Of a stretch of DNA of 42,330 nucleotides, positions 33,578 to 42,330 are shown in pieces. This DNA comes from an uncultured Ignavibacteriales bacterium (GTDB lineage: Bacteria; Bacteroidota; Ignavibacteria; Ignavibacteriales; Ignavibacteriaceae): assembly GCA_903843135.1 (NCBI GenBank), contig CAIMOS010000351.1, positions 1 through 42,330 of the forward strand. Direction: 5' to 3'. Within the stretch, counting starts at the first letter, position 1. Each line of letters opens with the position of its first letter. The notes under the pieces are model-generated. The model was not told the origin of the DNA. It saw nothing but the letters and a program-made list of their open reading frames with translations, and did no database searches. Position numbers and translations under genes: made by a program.

Positions 33578-36352
33578 ATGGCCAGGCTTCTCTTCATCAT
33601 TTTTTGTATAACATTCGCTTCCCGCGCTTTTGCTCAGAAGGAATATTTTGATATTCTCAACAGTCAGTCACCTTATCATAACGCATCTGCTGAACAGAGG
33701 AATTCCAAGGCATTCAGCAGGGAGAGGGCGTTTTTCGATGAGAGAGCTTATCCTTACGGAGTTATACCGAAAAATGCGTATTTAAGTGCAATAGAGCAGA
33801 GAAATGCGTTAAGGACAAACCGGGGATACGCGCCTTCGCAGATCAAATGGGTCAGTCTTGGCCCGACACCGGGATACTACTTTTCATACGGAAATATATC
33901 CTCCAGGATTGTGACAGCAGCATTTAATCCGCAGGATCCTCAGACGATCTATATCGGCCCTGCCAATGGCGGTGTCTGGAAATCAACGAACGGCGGTCTA
34001 AACTGGAGCCCTCTCTCAGATAACGAATCCTCATTATCGATGGGCGCGATTGCGGTCGACAGATTTAATCCTAACATCATATACGCCGGGACAGGCGAAG
34101 CCACATACAGCGGCGCCTCTTATTACGGCAGGGGTTTACTCAAATCCACAGATGCGGGACAAACCTGGCAGCAGATCACATCCGGACTCCCTTCGTCATC
34201 TTATTTTTCGCGGTTAATAATACACCCTTCCCGCAGCAGTGAACTTTTTGCCGCACTCGGAAGTTCCGGTTTATACCGCAGTACAAATTCAGGCGTAACC
34301 TGGCAGATCGCGGTTTCGGGCAGATGCGATGATGTACTCTATTCGCTGAGCGGCGATACCGTTTTTGCGATCGGTTCCGGAATCGGCGGTATTAAACGGT
34401 CAACGGATGCCGGGGCTACCTTTCAGTCATTTTCATCCGGGCTGCCTTCGATAAGCCGGGCACATTTCGACTACTGCCTTTCATCCCCTAATGTTTTTTA
34501 TTGTGCAATTTATAATTCTTCTGCGACCACAGTAACTGTTTATAAGTCGGTTGACTATGCACTTACCTGGAGCCAGGTTGCCACCGCAACTGACTTCCGC
34601 GGTTCACAGGCTTGGTATGATCTGCATTGCAAAGTTGCTCCTGATAATCCGGCTATCGCCTATGTCGGGACTATTGATCTGTGGCGGACGCAGGACGGAG
34701 GAAATACATTTTCCAATATTACACTTGGATACTCAGGCGGGTCCGTTCACGTAGATCAGCATAACCTCGTATTTCATCCGGCCCAGCCGGGCACTTTTCT
34801 CTGTGTGAATGACGGGGGAGTCTGGAAATCGACTGACTACGGAAACAATTTTACTAATCTTAACAGTACACTCACTCTTACACAGTTTTACCGGATCACC
34901 GCAAGCCCGTTCGCGCCGGCGAGGATACTTGGCGGAACACAGGACAACGGAACACAACAGACTTACTCCACACTTAATTGGGCTGCGGCATTCGGCGGTG
35001 ACGGCGGGGAGGTTTGTTTTAATCCGTTTGACCAGAACTATATCATCGGTGAAACTCAGAATAACGGTATGGTGAGAACCACCAACAGCGGCGCTTCCTG
35101 GGTAAATGCCACATCAGGGATTTCATCCACGGAAACCCCCGCCTGGGTCGCGCCTATAATCGCGCATCCTTCGGTATCGGGAGTTTTCTATACGGCGAGA
35201 CAGAAGGTTTATAAAAGTACAAACAACGGCCAGAGCTGGACCGCCATTTCAACCGCGAATGTAAACGGCACCAGCGCAGTACGCGAAATGGCAATCAGCA
35301 AAACCCGTCCGGATCTTATGTATGCCTCATCTGCGGGTGTTTTGTTCCGCTCTGAAGACGGAGGCATAACCTGGACGAATGTTTCCGTAAACGGATTGCC
35401 GAATAAGACAATAAGTTCAGTCTATATTCATCCTGAAAATGCCGACATCGCTTTAGTGACGTACCTTGGATTCGGCGGCGGCAAGGTTTATAAGACAACA
35501 AATTCAGGTGCATCCTGGGTGAGTATCAATGGAAACCTTCCTGACTCACCTGTGTCCGATATTTTTATTTACACAGAAGATATTATCAATCCAAACACAT
35601 ACTTCATTGCCACGGATGTGGGGGTTTTTTATACCAAGGACAACGGATCAACCTGGGTTGAAGCATTTGACGGTCTGCCGAACACTGTGATTAAACACCT
35701 CGATTATTCTCCGGGGAGGAAGGTGTTGCGGGCAGGCACGCACGGCAGGGGAGTGTATGAAGCTTATATTGATTTTGCACTGCCTGTGGAACTTAAACTT
35801 CTTACCGCCGATTTTGCGAATGGAGCAGTAACCCTGCAATGGATCACCGCAACAGAAACCAATAACCACGGTTTCGAAATACAAAGGAAATTCAAGGGTG
35901 AGGACTGGACCAGTATAGGCTATGTTCCGGGACACGGTACTACTCTGAATGAAAACAGATATTATTTTGAAGATCAATTTATATCAAGCTATACCGGAAC
36001 CGCGCTTTACAGGCTTAAGCAAGTAGATTTAGACGGGTCATTCCTTTACTCCTCAATTGTTGATGCCGAGATTAAAGCCGTCTCACATTTTTTGCTTCAG
36101 CAGAATTATCCTAATCCGGTTAATCCTTCAGGATCGACAACCATCGGATACTCTGTCAGTTCTCCGGGAAATGCGGAAATCTGTTTGTATAACTCAATGG
36201 GTGAAAAAATTAAGACCTTGTTCAGCGGCCGGAGAGACGCAGGGGAGTATCAGATACTGCTAAATACAAATGACCTTCCGTCCGGAATTTATTTCTACAG
36301 ACTGCAGAGCAGTACCGGGCAAATTAACAGGAAGCTGACGGTTCTGAGATAA
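33578..36352 (+). CDS. Secreted 12-Asp-box beta-propeller protein with T9SS tail
   Basis: A 924-residue secreted protein. The signal peptide (MARLLFIIFCITFASRAFAQ) is followed by a region containing twelve BNR/Asp-box hairpins of the S/T-x-D/N-x-G-x-x-W/F type, such as VWKSTNGGLNW and VYKSTNNGQSW. They suggest two beta-propeller or sortilin/Vps10-like domains over about residues 90-730. A linker domain (PVELKLLTADFANGAVTLQW, then GFEIQRKFKGEDW) resembles a fibronectin-like module. The last ~75 residues, from LLQQNYPNPVNP to KLTVLR, are a Por secretion-tail sorting domain, marking it as T9SS cargo. Asp-box propellers bind glycans or act as glycosidases, but no catalytic site was identified. 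Confidence 0.9.
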   Translation: MARLLFIIFCITFASRAFAQKEYFDILNSQSPYHNASAEQRNSKAFSRERAFFDERAYPYGVIPKNAYLSAIEQRNALRTNRGYAPSQIKWVSLGPTPGYYFSYGNISSRIVTAAFNPQDPQTIYIGPANGGVWKSTNGGLNWSPLSDNESSLSMGAIAVDRFNPNIIYAGTGEATYSGASYYGRGLLKSTDAGQTWQQITSGLPSSSYFSRLIIHPSRSSELFAALGSSGLYRSTNSGVTWQIAVSGRCDDVLYSLSGDTVFAIGSGIGGIKRSTDAGATFQSFSSGLPSISRAHFDYCLSSPNVFYCAIYNSSATTVTVYKSVDYALTWSQVATATDFRGSQAWYDLHCKVAPDNPAIAYVGTIDLWRTQDGGNTFSNITLGYSGGSVHVDQHNLVFHPAQPGTFLCVNDGGVWKSTDYGNNFTNLNSTLTLTQFYRITASPFAPARILGGTQDNGTQQTYSTLNWAAAFGGDGGEVCFNPFDQNYIIGETQNNGMVRTTNSGASWVNATSGISSTETPAWVAPIIAHPSVSGVFYTARQKVYKSTNNGQSWTAISTANVNGTSAVREMAISKTRPDLMYASSAGVLFRSEDGGITWTNVSVNGLPNKTISSVYIHPENADIALVTYLGFGGGKVYKTTNSGASWVSINGNLPDSPVSDIFIYTEDIINPNTYFIATDVGVFYTKDNGSTWVEAFDGLPNTVIKHLDYSPGRKVLRAGTHGRGVYEAYIDFALPVELKLLTADFANGAVTLQWITATETNNHGFEIQRKFKGEDWTSIGYVPGHGTTLNENRYYFEDQFISSYTGTALYRLKQVDLDGSFLYSSIVDAEIKAVSHFLLQQNYPNPVNPSGSTTIGYSVSSPGNAEICLYNSMGEKIKTLFSGRRDAGEYQILLNTNDLPSGIYFYRLQSSTGQINRKLTVLR

Positions 36353-36405
36353 TGGTGAACTTTAATAATGTGATTAAGTTACCCGGGGTAAGTTAGAACA
36401 GGCTG

Positions 36406-37758
36406 TCAGAAATTCATAGTTAGAGTTAAGCGGATATCGGTTCCGCCGCTGACTCTTGGCTGCTCTTTGACCCAAATAATCTGTGTCGGCGGGCGTTTCT
36501 TTCTGATCTCCTTCTTCTGATATACGGGAGCGAACTGGACAAGATCCAGCTGCAGCGCATACGCGCTGAACTTATACTTTATCTCTGAACTTATCTGCAG
36601 AAGGCCAAGATATTTTATCTCATCATAACTGTCAAAATAATCCCTGACTCCGAAAACGAGATATTCCGGCTGCCAGGTATCGATTTCTGATTGGGGAGTC
36701 AGGTGATATAACTGAATGCCCGGTACAAACGAAAAATTTCCGCTCCCCAGTTTCACTTTTGAACCCACATTAAACGCACTGATTTCCCCGTTGACCCTGA
36801 AATTCAGTCGGTTTGCTATGATTGAAGTTACAACCGATGTGAAAGGCCAGGCCTGCATATTTCCAACACCGAAAATCTTTAACCAGTAATAATCAAAGCT
36901 GAATTCCGGTTGTGTTAAATAATCCTTCAGTTCGAACTTAATCGAAAAATTCGAATAGCTGATAGTGGGTATTGTGATTACACTGAACGGAAGGTTATCG
37001 CAGAGCAGAAAGATCTTCTGTTTAGCATTTAACCTGGAGAAGGAACCGGTCAGCCTGAAACTTTTCTTCCTGTGGTTATAATCAATTTTGAAAAACTCAA
37101 TTTCCGGCTTGTCGATATATCCGTAGGCCGAGTCAAAACTGTTCTCGATCTGAAGATTTTTGGTATAGTTAAGTTCAACATCGTTTAATCCCGGCCTGAT
37201 ATTTATTCCGAATGAAGTTGAGATAAGATAGTACGGATTTTTATTCTCCACGGTGAATCCCTCACCCATATAACTCCCTCCGGCTGAGAAGGGGATGTAG
37301 GTTTTACTGTAAGAAAAATCCGAGAAATAAATCGGGAGTGCGCTGTTCCTGAAGCCGTAACTGATTTTATAACCCGTAAGCAATTTTCCGTGGCCGCCGG
37401 ACAACTGTATTTCCGGGACGAGGTAAAAAGACCTGAAACCGCTCTTTACTTTCAGCGATAAATAATTTTCTTCATTAATAAATTTTTGATTGGAATTATT
37501 CTTGCTGTTTGATGAGACAGCCCTGAAAATATTAGATCCAATATTTCCGGCTAATTCAAAATTTTCGAATACGGAGGTATAAGAGATATTATTATTAAAT
37601 ATGTAAGAGTAAAAACTGCTGAAGGATGTTTTTTCGGCGTAAAGATTAAAATAACGGGAGGAATAAGAAATCTGATCGTGAGGATCTGATGAATCAGGCT
37701 GCGCCGCCAAGAACGGCGCAGCCCGGAAAAACAGAATCAGTGCGAATACAAACCGCAA
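36406..37758 (-). CDS. Unrecognised outer-membrane beta-barrel-like protein
   Basis: A 450-residue exported protein with a signal peptide (FVFALILFFRAAPFLAAQ), not assigned to a family. The mature part is made of alternating hydrophobic/polar strands rich in Tyr, Phe and Asn with tight turns, and it ends in the aromatic DIRLTLTMNF, as outer-membrane barrels do to engage the assembly machinery. The start is TTG at 37758 with no clear ribosome-binding site. The stop codon of the upstream lipoprotein gene ends two positions before it, so translational coupling is likely. It is co-transcribed with that lipoprotein and probably forms a pair with it. Confidence 0.7.
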   Translation of the reverse strand: MRFVFALILFFRAAPFLAAQPDSSDPHDQISYSSRYFNLYAEKTSFSSFYSYIFNNNISYTSVFENFELAGNIGSNIFRAVSSNSKNNSNQKFINEENYLSLKVKSGFRSFYLVPEIQLSGGHGKLLTGYKISYGFRNSALPIYFSDFSYSKTYIPFSAGGSYMGEGFTVENKNPYYLISTSFGINIRPGLNDVELNYTKNLQIENSFDSAYGYIDKPEIEFFKIDYNHRKKSFRLTGSFSRLNAKQKIFLLCDNLPFSVITIPTISYSNFSIKFELKDYLTQPEFSFDYYWLKIFGVGNMQAWPFTSVVTSIIANRLNFRVNGEISAFNVGSKVKLGSGNFSFVPGIQLYHLTPQSEIDTWQPEYLVFGVRDYFDSYDEIKYLGLLQISSEIKYKFSAYALQLDLVQFAPVYQKKEIRKKRPPTQIIWVKEQPRVSGGTDIRLTLTMNF

Positions 37759-37759
37759 A

Positions 37760-39670
37760 CTACGGAGTTATTGAGAGAGTATTCGAGTAAACAGTGTTAT
37801 ACGGTACTAAAGTATTTCCCCACGACCAGGCCTGGCACCGCAGGCGATAAGTATAATTAATGCCCGGAGCGATGTTGTTCCAGTCATTATACGAATAGCT
37901 CATCCATCCGCCGAATGACTGCTGGTCCTCGAAATTACCGGAACCCGCTTTACGCTCCATGATGAAATAACTGTATCCGCTCTGTTGGCCTTCTACGGTC
38001 CAGTTAACTTGTATCGAGTTAGTGAATGCCTGGATGCCTGTCAGGACAGGGGCCGTATAAATATGGAACTGGCAGTAGAAGTCACTCTTGGACTGAACAT
38101 AAACTCTCAGGTTAGTATCCAGCGATGTGTAATCTACGTATCCGTTTCCGTAATTCAATTCTGCGCGGGTGATCATATCCGGAGTATTCGTAACATCTTT
38201 AATGAACCACTCGGTATCTTCGTACGGATCAATCGAAAACGATTTTGTATATACTTTATTCGACTGTGTCGTTAGTCTCACTGTAACATCAAGCCCGTTT
38301 GATGACCACCAGGGATCCTGTGCGCCGAACTTCAGGGCATTAAATGCGAACCTGAAGGCGAATTCTTCATCAATACGCAACAGTCTTTTGAGTGTTTCGT
38401 TTGTCATACCGGGGAACAATCCTGCCATTGTAGGATCAGGGAATGTGAAATCCGCGTATGTCTGCGCATTGAATTTGAATTTGATATCATCCGTGCCGGA
38501 TGCTTCAACTGTATAAGCAGGCAGGAATGCAGTCTTCGGGTTCTGCGGCATATTAGCGAAGAAATTGGCTATGTTGACGCGTACTGTATAGTCATTACCG
38601 TCTGAATCGCCGTCAATGATATCGATCGTCTGTTCGGTGTTAAAAGCGTTTATGACTTTGTCGAGATATTTCTTTACAGTATCAATGTCCTGCTGTTTGA
38701 TAGTTCTGTCGCCGCTGTTTCCGATTTTAACAACAGCATCGGGCCTGCGGCCGGAGAATGTTTCAAGTGAACTGATACCCTGTTTCATTTTATTAAGCGC
38801 GCCGAGGAAGTCGTTCTTTACGTTCTGCGCCCGGGTCTGTCCGTCGGTGTTCATATAGAAAAAATTAGTGCTTGTCGGCTGTAAAGCCGCAACAATTGTA
38901 GCCTGATTATAATCAGCCAGATCAAATTTATAGATCAGGGTTGACTCAAGTACAGACGCCATCATATTAAGCAACGCATCGGTAAAGTATACTTCGGTCA
39001 CATAAATCGTTACGATATCAAAATTATTATCGCCCTGCATCCTGCCGGTGACGGTAAATGTGAAATTAGGATTCGATTCACATTCCGCCAGGCGGGCCTT
39101 AGCATATTCCATCGCGGGGAGCAATTTTTCTCGGATAGCTGCCTGGACTCTGCTAAGCAGAGGGGGATCAACAAGTGCGAGTTTCTGAACGCTGAACAGC
39201 GCTGCCGCGATATTCTCAGTCGGTATTCTCATCTGCTGAGTGTTCGCAGGGATCAGGCTTTTTTTCAGCGATCCGAGAACCGGACTGTTGTTCATACCCG
39301 TATTTTCGCCGTTCATAGCGCTCTCGAACTGTTTGATCAGATTGTTAACCATCGTATCAGAGTAGACGGCAAATATCTCGCTTAGAGCAGCGCCGTATTT
39401 TGCAGTGTAGTTGTTTGGATCCAGGGTGATTGCTTCGCGGAAGGTGGCATTCATTTGTTTCCATCTTAATTGATCGAAATCCGATGCATTCTGGAAGTTG
39501 CCGTTGATCATCATATACATATCATCTTCCATCATTTTATAAGCGGCATCAGACTTTTGCTTGGAAGCGGTAGGATCAGTACCCTCTCCCGTTTGATTCT
39601 CTTCGCACCCAGGTACGAAGGCAATGAGTAAAAAGAGCAATAAAAAGTAGAGTGGACTCTTAACTCGCAT
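37760..39670 (-). CDS. Unrecognised large lipoprotein with C-terminal Ig/FnIII-like domain
   Basis: A 636-residue lipoprotein with signal MRVKSPLYFLLLFLLIAFVPGC and Cys22 as the lipidation site. Next comes an Asn/Thr/Glu-rich tether and a helical segment with a TPR-like stretch (TFREAITLDPNNYTAKYGAAL). The central ~350 residues match no family I recognise. The last ~100 residues look like a fibronectin type III fold (SIQVNWTVEG, YSYFIMERK, INYTYRLRCQAW). GAGGTT lies four bases before the ATG. It is the first gene of a pair with the barrel-like protein, so a surface or periplasm-facing complex is plausible. It is flanked by genes for two T9SS cargo proteins. Confidence 0.75.
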   Translation of the reverse strand: MRVKSPLYFLLLFLLIAFVPGCEENQTGEGTDPTASKQKSDAAYKMMEDDMYMMINGNFQNASDFDQLRWKQMNATFREAITLDPNNYTAKYGAALSEIFAVYSDTMVNNLIKQFESAMNGENTGMNNSPVLGSLKKSLIPANTQQMRIPTENIAAALFSVQKLALVDPPLLSRVQAAIREKLLPAMEYAKARLAECESNPNFTFTVTGRMQGDNNFDIVTIYVTEVYFTDALLNMMASVLESTLIYKFDLADYNQATIVAALQPTSTNFFYMNTDGQTRAQNVKNDFLGALNKMKQGISSLETFSGRRPDAVVKIGNSGDRTIKQQDIDTVKKYLDKVINAFNTEQTIDIIDGDSDGNDYTVRVNIANFFANMPQNPKTAFLPAYTVEASGTDDIKFKFNAQTYADFTFPDPTMAGLFPGMTNETLKRLLRIDEEFAFRFAFNALKFGAQDPWWSSNGLDVTVRLTTQSNKVYTKSFSIDPYEDTEWFIKDVTNTPDMITRAELNYGNGYVDYTSLDTNLRVYVQSKSDFYCQFHIYTAPVLTGIQAFTNSIQVNWTVEGQQSGYSYFIMERKAGSGNFEDQQSFGGWMSYSYNDWNNIAPGINYTYRLRCQAWSWGNTLVPYNTVYSNTLSITP

Positions 39671-39850
39671 AATAACCTCAAATAATTTACAAGAGAAACC
39701 TATTAAATCTTTAGATAAAATGCAATGTTATTCATCACATTGGAATAATTATTATATTTGTTTATCAATATTGAATCCGCATCCGCCCTCATTAATAGCG
39801 GACGGAATCATTTGTATTTGGACTTTGATTAACTTAGAACAGGATTGCAC

Positions 39851-41524
39851 GTGTTCACACGCGTTATATTTGCGCTTCATTTGTTTTTGTTTTTTTTATC
39901 CGTTAGCCACTATCCGCAGAGTATCACCTGGAGCGAAATATCCACTCAGTATGCGCTTCCGCAGGGAGTGAATTTGTATAAGGGGACCAGAACATCCCCC
40001 GCGCTGAATGTGTGGTACCTGAAAGTTGATCTGAAGAAAGGAAATGTAGCTGTTAAACCATACTTAAATCCCGCGGGCAAAGAGGGGATTACTGCGTTTT
40101 CGGGCAGATTTAATGCTATTGCGGCCGTCAACGGCGGTTATTTTGATCTGGCGAGCAATGCCTCTTATTCAGCGCTGATTAATCCCGGGACCGTATTGGC
40201 TAAGAATATCGCGAGTGTGGTGCGGGACGGGAAGACTTATATTTTGACGCGCAGTTTCTGGGGAATCAAAGAAACAAGGGATATGTCGGTGGATTGGATC
40301 TATCATTTCGGTAACCGTGTAATTGATATGTATGCTTTTAAATCGCCGACGCCAAATGTGTCTGGCACGCCGGCTCCGGCACCGAGCCCGTTGAATGGTT
40401 CACCCGGTTATGAAATTATCGCAGGTATCGGCGGAGGCCCGACACTGATAGACAATGACACAATTAAGATTACATACAACGAAGAAGTTTTCTGGGGTTC
40501 CGGGGTGGGGCTGTCAAACCGCGATCCTCGAAGCGCGATTGGTTTTACCCGTAACAAGGAAGTTATTCTGCTCGTTGCTGACGGCAGGCAGGCCGCAAGC
40601 GAGGGGCTGTCACTGCCGGAACTCGCGCAGCTGATGAAAGACCTCGGGTGTATTGAGGCTATGAATCTTGATGGCGGCGGCTCATCTCAGATGGCTGTCG
40701 GAACAACTCTTATCAACAGGCCTGAAGGCTCAACTGCACAGAGGCTGATTCCCACTATGGTTGCCGTTACAGTCTCAGATTCACTTCCGCTTTTACCTCC
40801 GGTATTTTTCAATAAAGTTATTGATTCCGGCGATTCATCCTGTTCACTTAACGGAAGCGGATGGACCGTCTCTGGTATCAGCGGATACTGGGGAAGTACA
40901 CCTTCGCTTATTTGTCCTTCCGGAAACGGGGAGCAGTACGCAAAATTCAAATTGAGGCTTCCCCGTGCAGGCGCTTACAGGGTGGACGCGTGGTGGGTTG
41001 CCGCATCCAACCGCGCAGCAAACACACCATTCGTAGTCAGGCACGCGAACGGAACGGATACTGTCAGGGCAGATCAGTCAATCAACGGCCTTAAATGGAA
41101 TACTATAGGAACATTTAATTTTTCCGGAACAGAAGCCGATGAGGTACTAATTACAAATAATGCACAGACGGGACAGAATGTCTGTGTGGACGCGATAAGG
41201 ATATTGTCATTCGATACCACTATGACATCCGCGGAAAAGGTCCCCGATCAGGGATTTAACTTTGAGTTATATCAGAATTATCCCAATCCGTTTAACCCTG
41301 AAACAACTATCAGTTTCAGGCTCCGCGCTTCTGAAGACGTAAGTTTATCCGTTTATGATTTAATTGGTAAAGAGATAAGTCTGATTAAAGGAGAAAAGAG
41401 GGAGGCGGGAGTTCACAATTTTGTTTTACAATCGTCCGCCTATAATTTAAGTTCCGGAGTTTATTTATGCAGGCTACAGGCAGGGGATTACTCAAGAACC
41501 GGAAAGATGATCCTTCTCAAGTAA
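39851..41524 (+). CDS. Phosphodiester glycosidase with golvesin-like domain and T9SS tail
   Basis: A 557-residue secreted protein. After a signal sequence (IFALHLFLFFLSVSHYPQS) comes a phosphodiester glycosidase (NAGPA-type) domain over about residues 45-290, with VNGGYFD, NRDPRSAIGFTR, LLVADGRQ and the terminal MNLDGGGSSQM. These are hallmarks of enzymes that remove sugars from phosphodiester-linked glycans such as cell-wall polymers. A golvesin-type beta-sandwich domain follows (~315-450), and a T9SS sorting tail with QNYPNPFNPETTISF ends at KMILLK. The GTG at 39851 is chosen because AGGA lies about six bases upstream; the in-frame TTG at 39845 abuts that element. Confidence 0.88.
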   Translation: MFTRVIFALHLFLFFLSVSHYPQSITWSEISTQYALPQGVNLYKGTRTSPALNVWYLKVDLKKGNVAVKPYLNPAGKEGITAFSGRFNAIAAVNGGYFDLASNASYSALINPGTVLAKNIASVVRDGKTYILTRSFWGIKETRDMSVDWIYHFGNRVIDMYAFKSPTPNVSGTPAPAPSPLNGSPGYEIIAGIGGGPTLIDNDTIKITYNEEVFWGSGVGLSNRDPRSAIGFTRNKEVILLVADGRQAASEGLSLPELAQLMKDLGCIEAMNLDGGGSSQMAVGTTLINRPEGSTAQRLIPTMVAVTVSDSLPLLPPVFFNKVIDSGDSSCSLNGSGWTVSGISGYWGSTPSLICPSGNGEQYAKFKLRLPRAGAYRVDAWWVAASNRAANTPFVVRHANGTDTVRADQSINGLKWNTIGTFNFSGTEADEVLITNNAQTGQNVCVDAIRILSFDTTMTSAEKVPDQGFNFELYQNYPNPFNPETTISFRLRASEDVSLSVYDLIGKEISLIKGEKREAGVHNFVLQSSAYNLSSGVYLCRLQAGDYSRTGKMILLK

Positions 41525-41545
41525 TCCCGGAAATAAACCAAACCG

Positions 41546-41571
41546 CAAAAATATTAGCCGCCCCGGGCGCT
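41546..41571 (-). terminator. Terminator for the phosphate transporter gene
   Basis: Minus-strand stem AGCGCCC paired with GGGCGGCT (one bulged G, tri-base loop) followed by AATATTTTT. The hairpin overlaps the stop codon of the gene. It could also block the convergent T9SS cargo gene, which ends 22 bases away. Confidence 0.5.
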
Positions 41572-42330
41572 ATCTGGATACCGCCACCATTATATCATAA
41601 ATGATCGCAGCGAAAGCAGCCGACACAGGTATAGTTAAAATCCAGGCCCAAAGCAGATTTATAGTTACCTTCCATCGAACTGCTGATACTCTTTTAATTA
41701 TGCCTGAACCTATAATACATCCTGTGATAGTATGTGTGGTGCTGACAGGGATACCGGCCGCAGCTGTCGCGAATAATGTTATAGCGCCTGCCGTTTCTGC
41801 GGAGAATCCTTCGAACGGTTTTAATTTAGTTATCTTTTGGCCCATAGTTTTAACTATTCTCCATCCGCCCGACATAGTGCCAAGGGCTATGGCACCGTGG
41901 CAGGAAAGTACAACCCATAAGGGGATTTCCGAATTTTTTGTTAACACTCCTCCTGATACCAAAGCGAGGAAGATAACTCCCATCATCTTTTGAGCATCAT
42001 TGGCGCCGTGGCCAAGGCTGTATGCCGCGGATGAAACAAGCTGAAGGGTCCGGAAATGTTTGTCAACTTTGTATGGCGTCATATTCTTGCAGATTTGGAT
42101 GGTGATATATGACAAAAGGACTGAAGCAATAATTCCGATGATAGGGGCAAGAAAAATAAACGAAGTGATACTGATAACTGATTTCATAAATACAGCAGAA
42201 AACCCTGCCTTTGCTACCGCTGCCCCAACCAGGCCACCAACCAGAGTATGAGAGGAACTTGACGGTATACCGAACCACCAGGTTAAAAGGTTCCAGATGA
42301 TGGCGGCGATCAGTCCTGCTCCGACAACGG
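41570..42330 (-). CDS. pit: Pit-family inorganic phosphate transporter, 3' part
   Basis: C-terminal 253 residues of a low-affinity phosphate:cation symporter; the frame is open to the right edge, so the start lies outside the window. Both copies of the family's duplicated signature are present: GIPSSSSHTLVGG near the edge (first repeat) and GIPVSTTHTITGCIIGSG (second repeat, about residues 195-212 of this fragment). GHGANDAQK is the GxNDxxN-like motif, and about six membrane helices are predicted in the visible part. A shorter start at 42187 would be internal and would lose the first signature, so the gene is truncated by the window and not by mutation. Confidence 0.92.
   Translation of the reverse strand, partial: VVGAGLIAAIIWNLLTWWFGIPSSSSHTLVGGLVGAAVAKAGFSAVFMKSVISITSFIFLAPIIGIIASVLLSYITIQICKNMTPYKVDKHFRTLQLVSSAAYSLGHGANDAQKMMGVIFLALVSGGVLTKNSEIPLWVVLSCHGAIALGTMSGGWRIVKTMGQKITKLKPFEGFSAETAGAITLFATAAAGIPVSTTHTITGCIIGSGIIKRVSAVRWKVTINLLWAWILTIPVSAAFAAIIYDIMVAVSR

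Noticed and set aside
36353-36405. Weak inverted repeat around TTACCCGGGGTAA as a terminator between convergent genes
   Set aside because: Only a five-base stem and no T-run on either strand.
42063-42330. Possible frameshift in the phosphate transporter near the right edge
   Set aside because: Translating the minus strand from the edge gives one uninterrupted frame through GIPSSSSHTLVGG into the downstream part, so no frameshift is needed.

Overview
The window looks like chromosomal DNA of a Gram-negative bacterium of the Bacteroidota/Chlorobi/Ignavibacteria lineage. The clearest sign is two secreted proteins ending in a type IX secretion (T9SS, Por) sorting domain with the 'QNYPNP.NP' signature. 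It also has a 14-type membrane complex I, a TCA-cycle gene set, lipoproteins and outer-membrane proteins, weak ribosome-binding sites and little phage or transposon DNA. The taxonomic call is inference from protein style, not from a marker gene.

Layout. Positions 1-630 hold a non-coding GC-rich tandem repeat array with two levels of organisation: 109-bp units, and a ~50-bp spacer module placed before units 1 and 3. Positions 724-6042 (+) carry proline/TCA/shikimate metabolism: pruA, sucC, a TPR protein and aroE. Positions 6046-6887 (-) encode a small SET-domain methyltransferase and a secreted adhesin-E-like protein, and 6996-7895 (+) a class A beta-lactamase-like serine hydrolase. Positions 7947-10731 (-) carry pfkA, a VOC protein and an MFS exporter; 10875-12149 (+) is citrate synthase. 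Positions 12239-19214 (-) form a copper/silver-type RND efflux operon: HYC_CC_PP-type Cys-rich protein, CusA-like pump, TolC-like channel, CusB-like adaptor fused to two metal-binding domains, and a stand-alone YHS protein.

Positions 19427-20598 (+) encode a STAS protein and a VanY-like D,D-carboxypeptidase. Positions 20673-32670 (+) run through asnS, nuoJKLM, an NhaD/CitMHS-type ion transporter, nuoN, nnr (NAD(P)HX repair), a VanZ-like protein, a DUF218/SanA-like protein and nusB; suhB lies convergent at the end. Positions 33578-41524 hold cell-surface genes: a 12-Asp-box T9SS cargo protein, an unrecognised outer-membrane protein/lipoprotein pair on the minus strand, and a phosphodiester glycosidase with a golvesin-like domain and T9SS tail. 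A Pit phosphate transporter runs off the right edge.

How it fits together: the metabolism points to an aerobic or respiratory heterotroph that feeds amino-acid carbon (pruA to glutamate, gltA and sucC in the TCA cycle) into NADH oxidation by complex I, with a probable Na+/H+ antiporter sitting inside the complex I gene cluster and an NAD(P)HX repair enzyme directly behind it. The items most worth following up are the repeat array, the transporter inside the nuo cluster, the domain-rich copper operon with its Met-rich CusA insertion, and the unrecognised lipoprotein/barrel pair. No tRNA, rRNA, CRISPR array, insertion sequence or prophage was seen.
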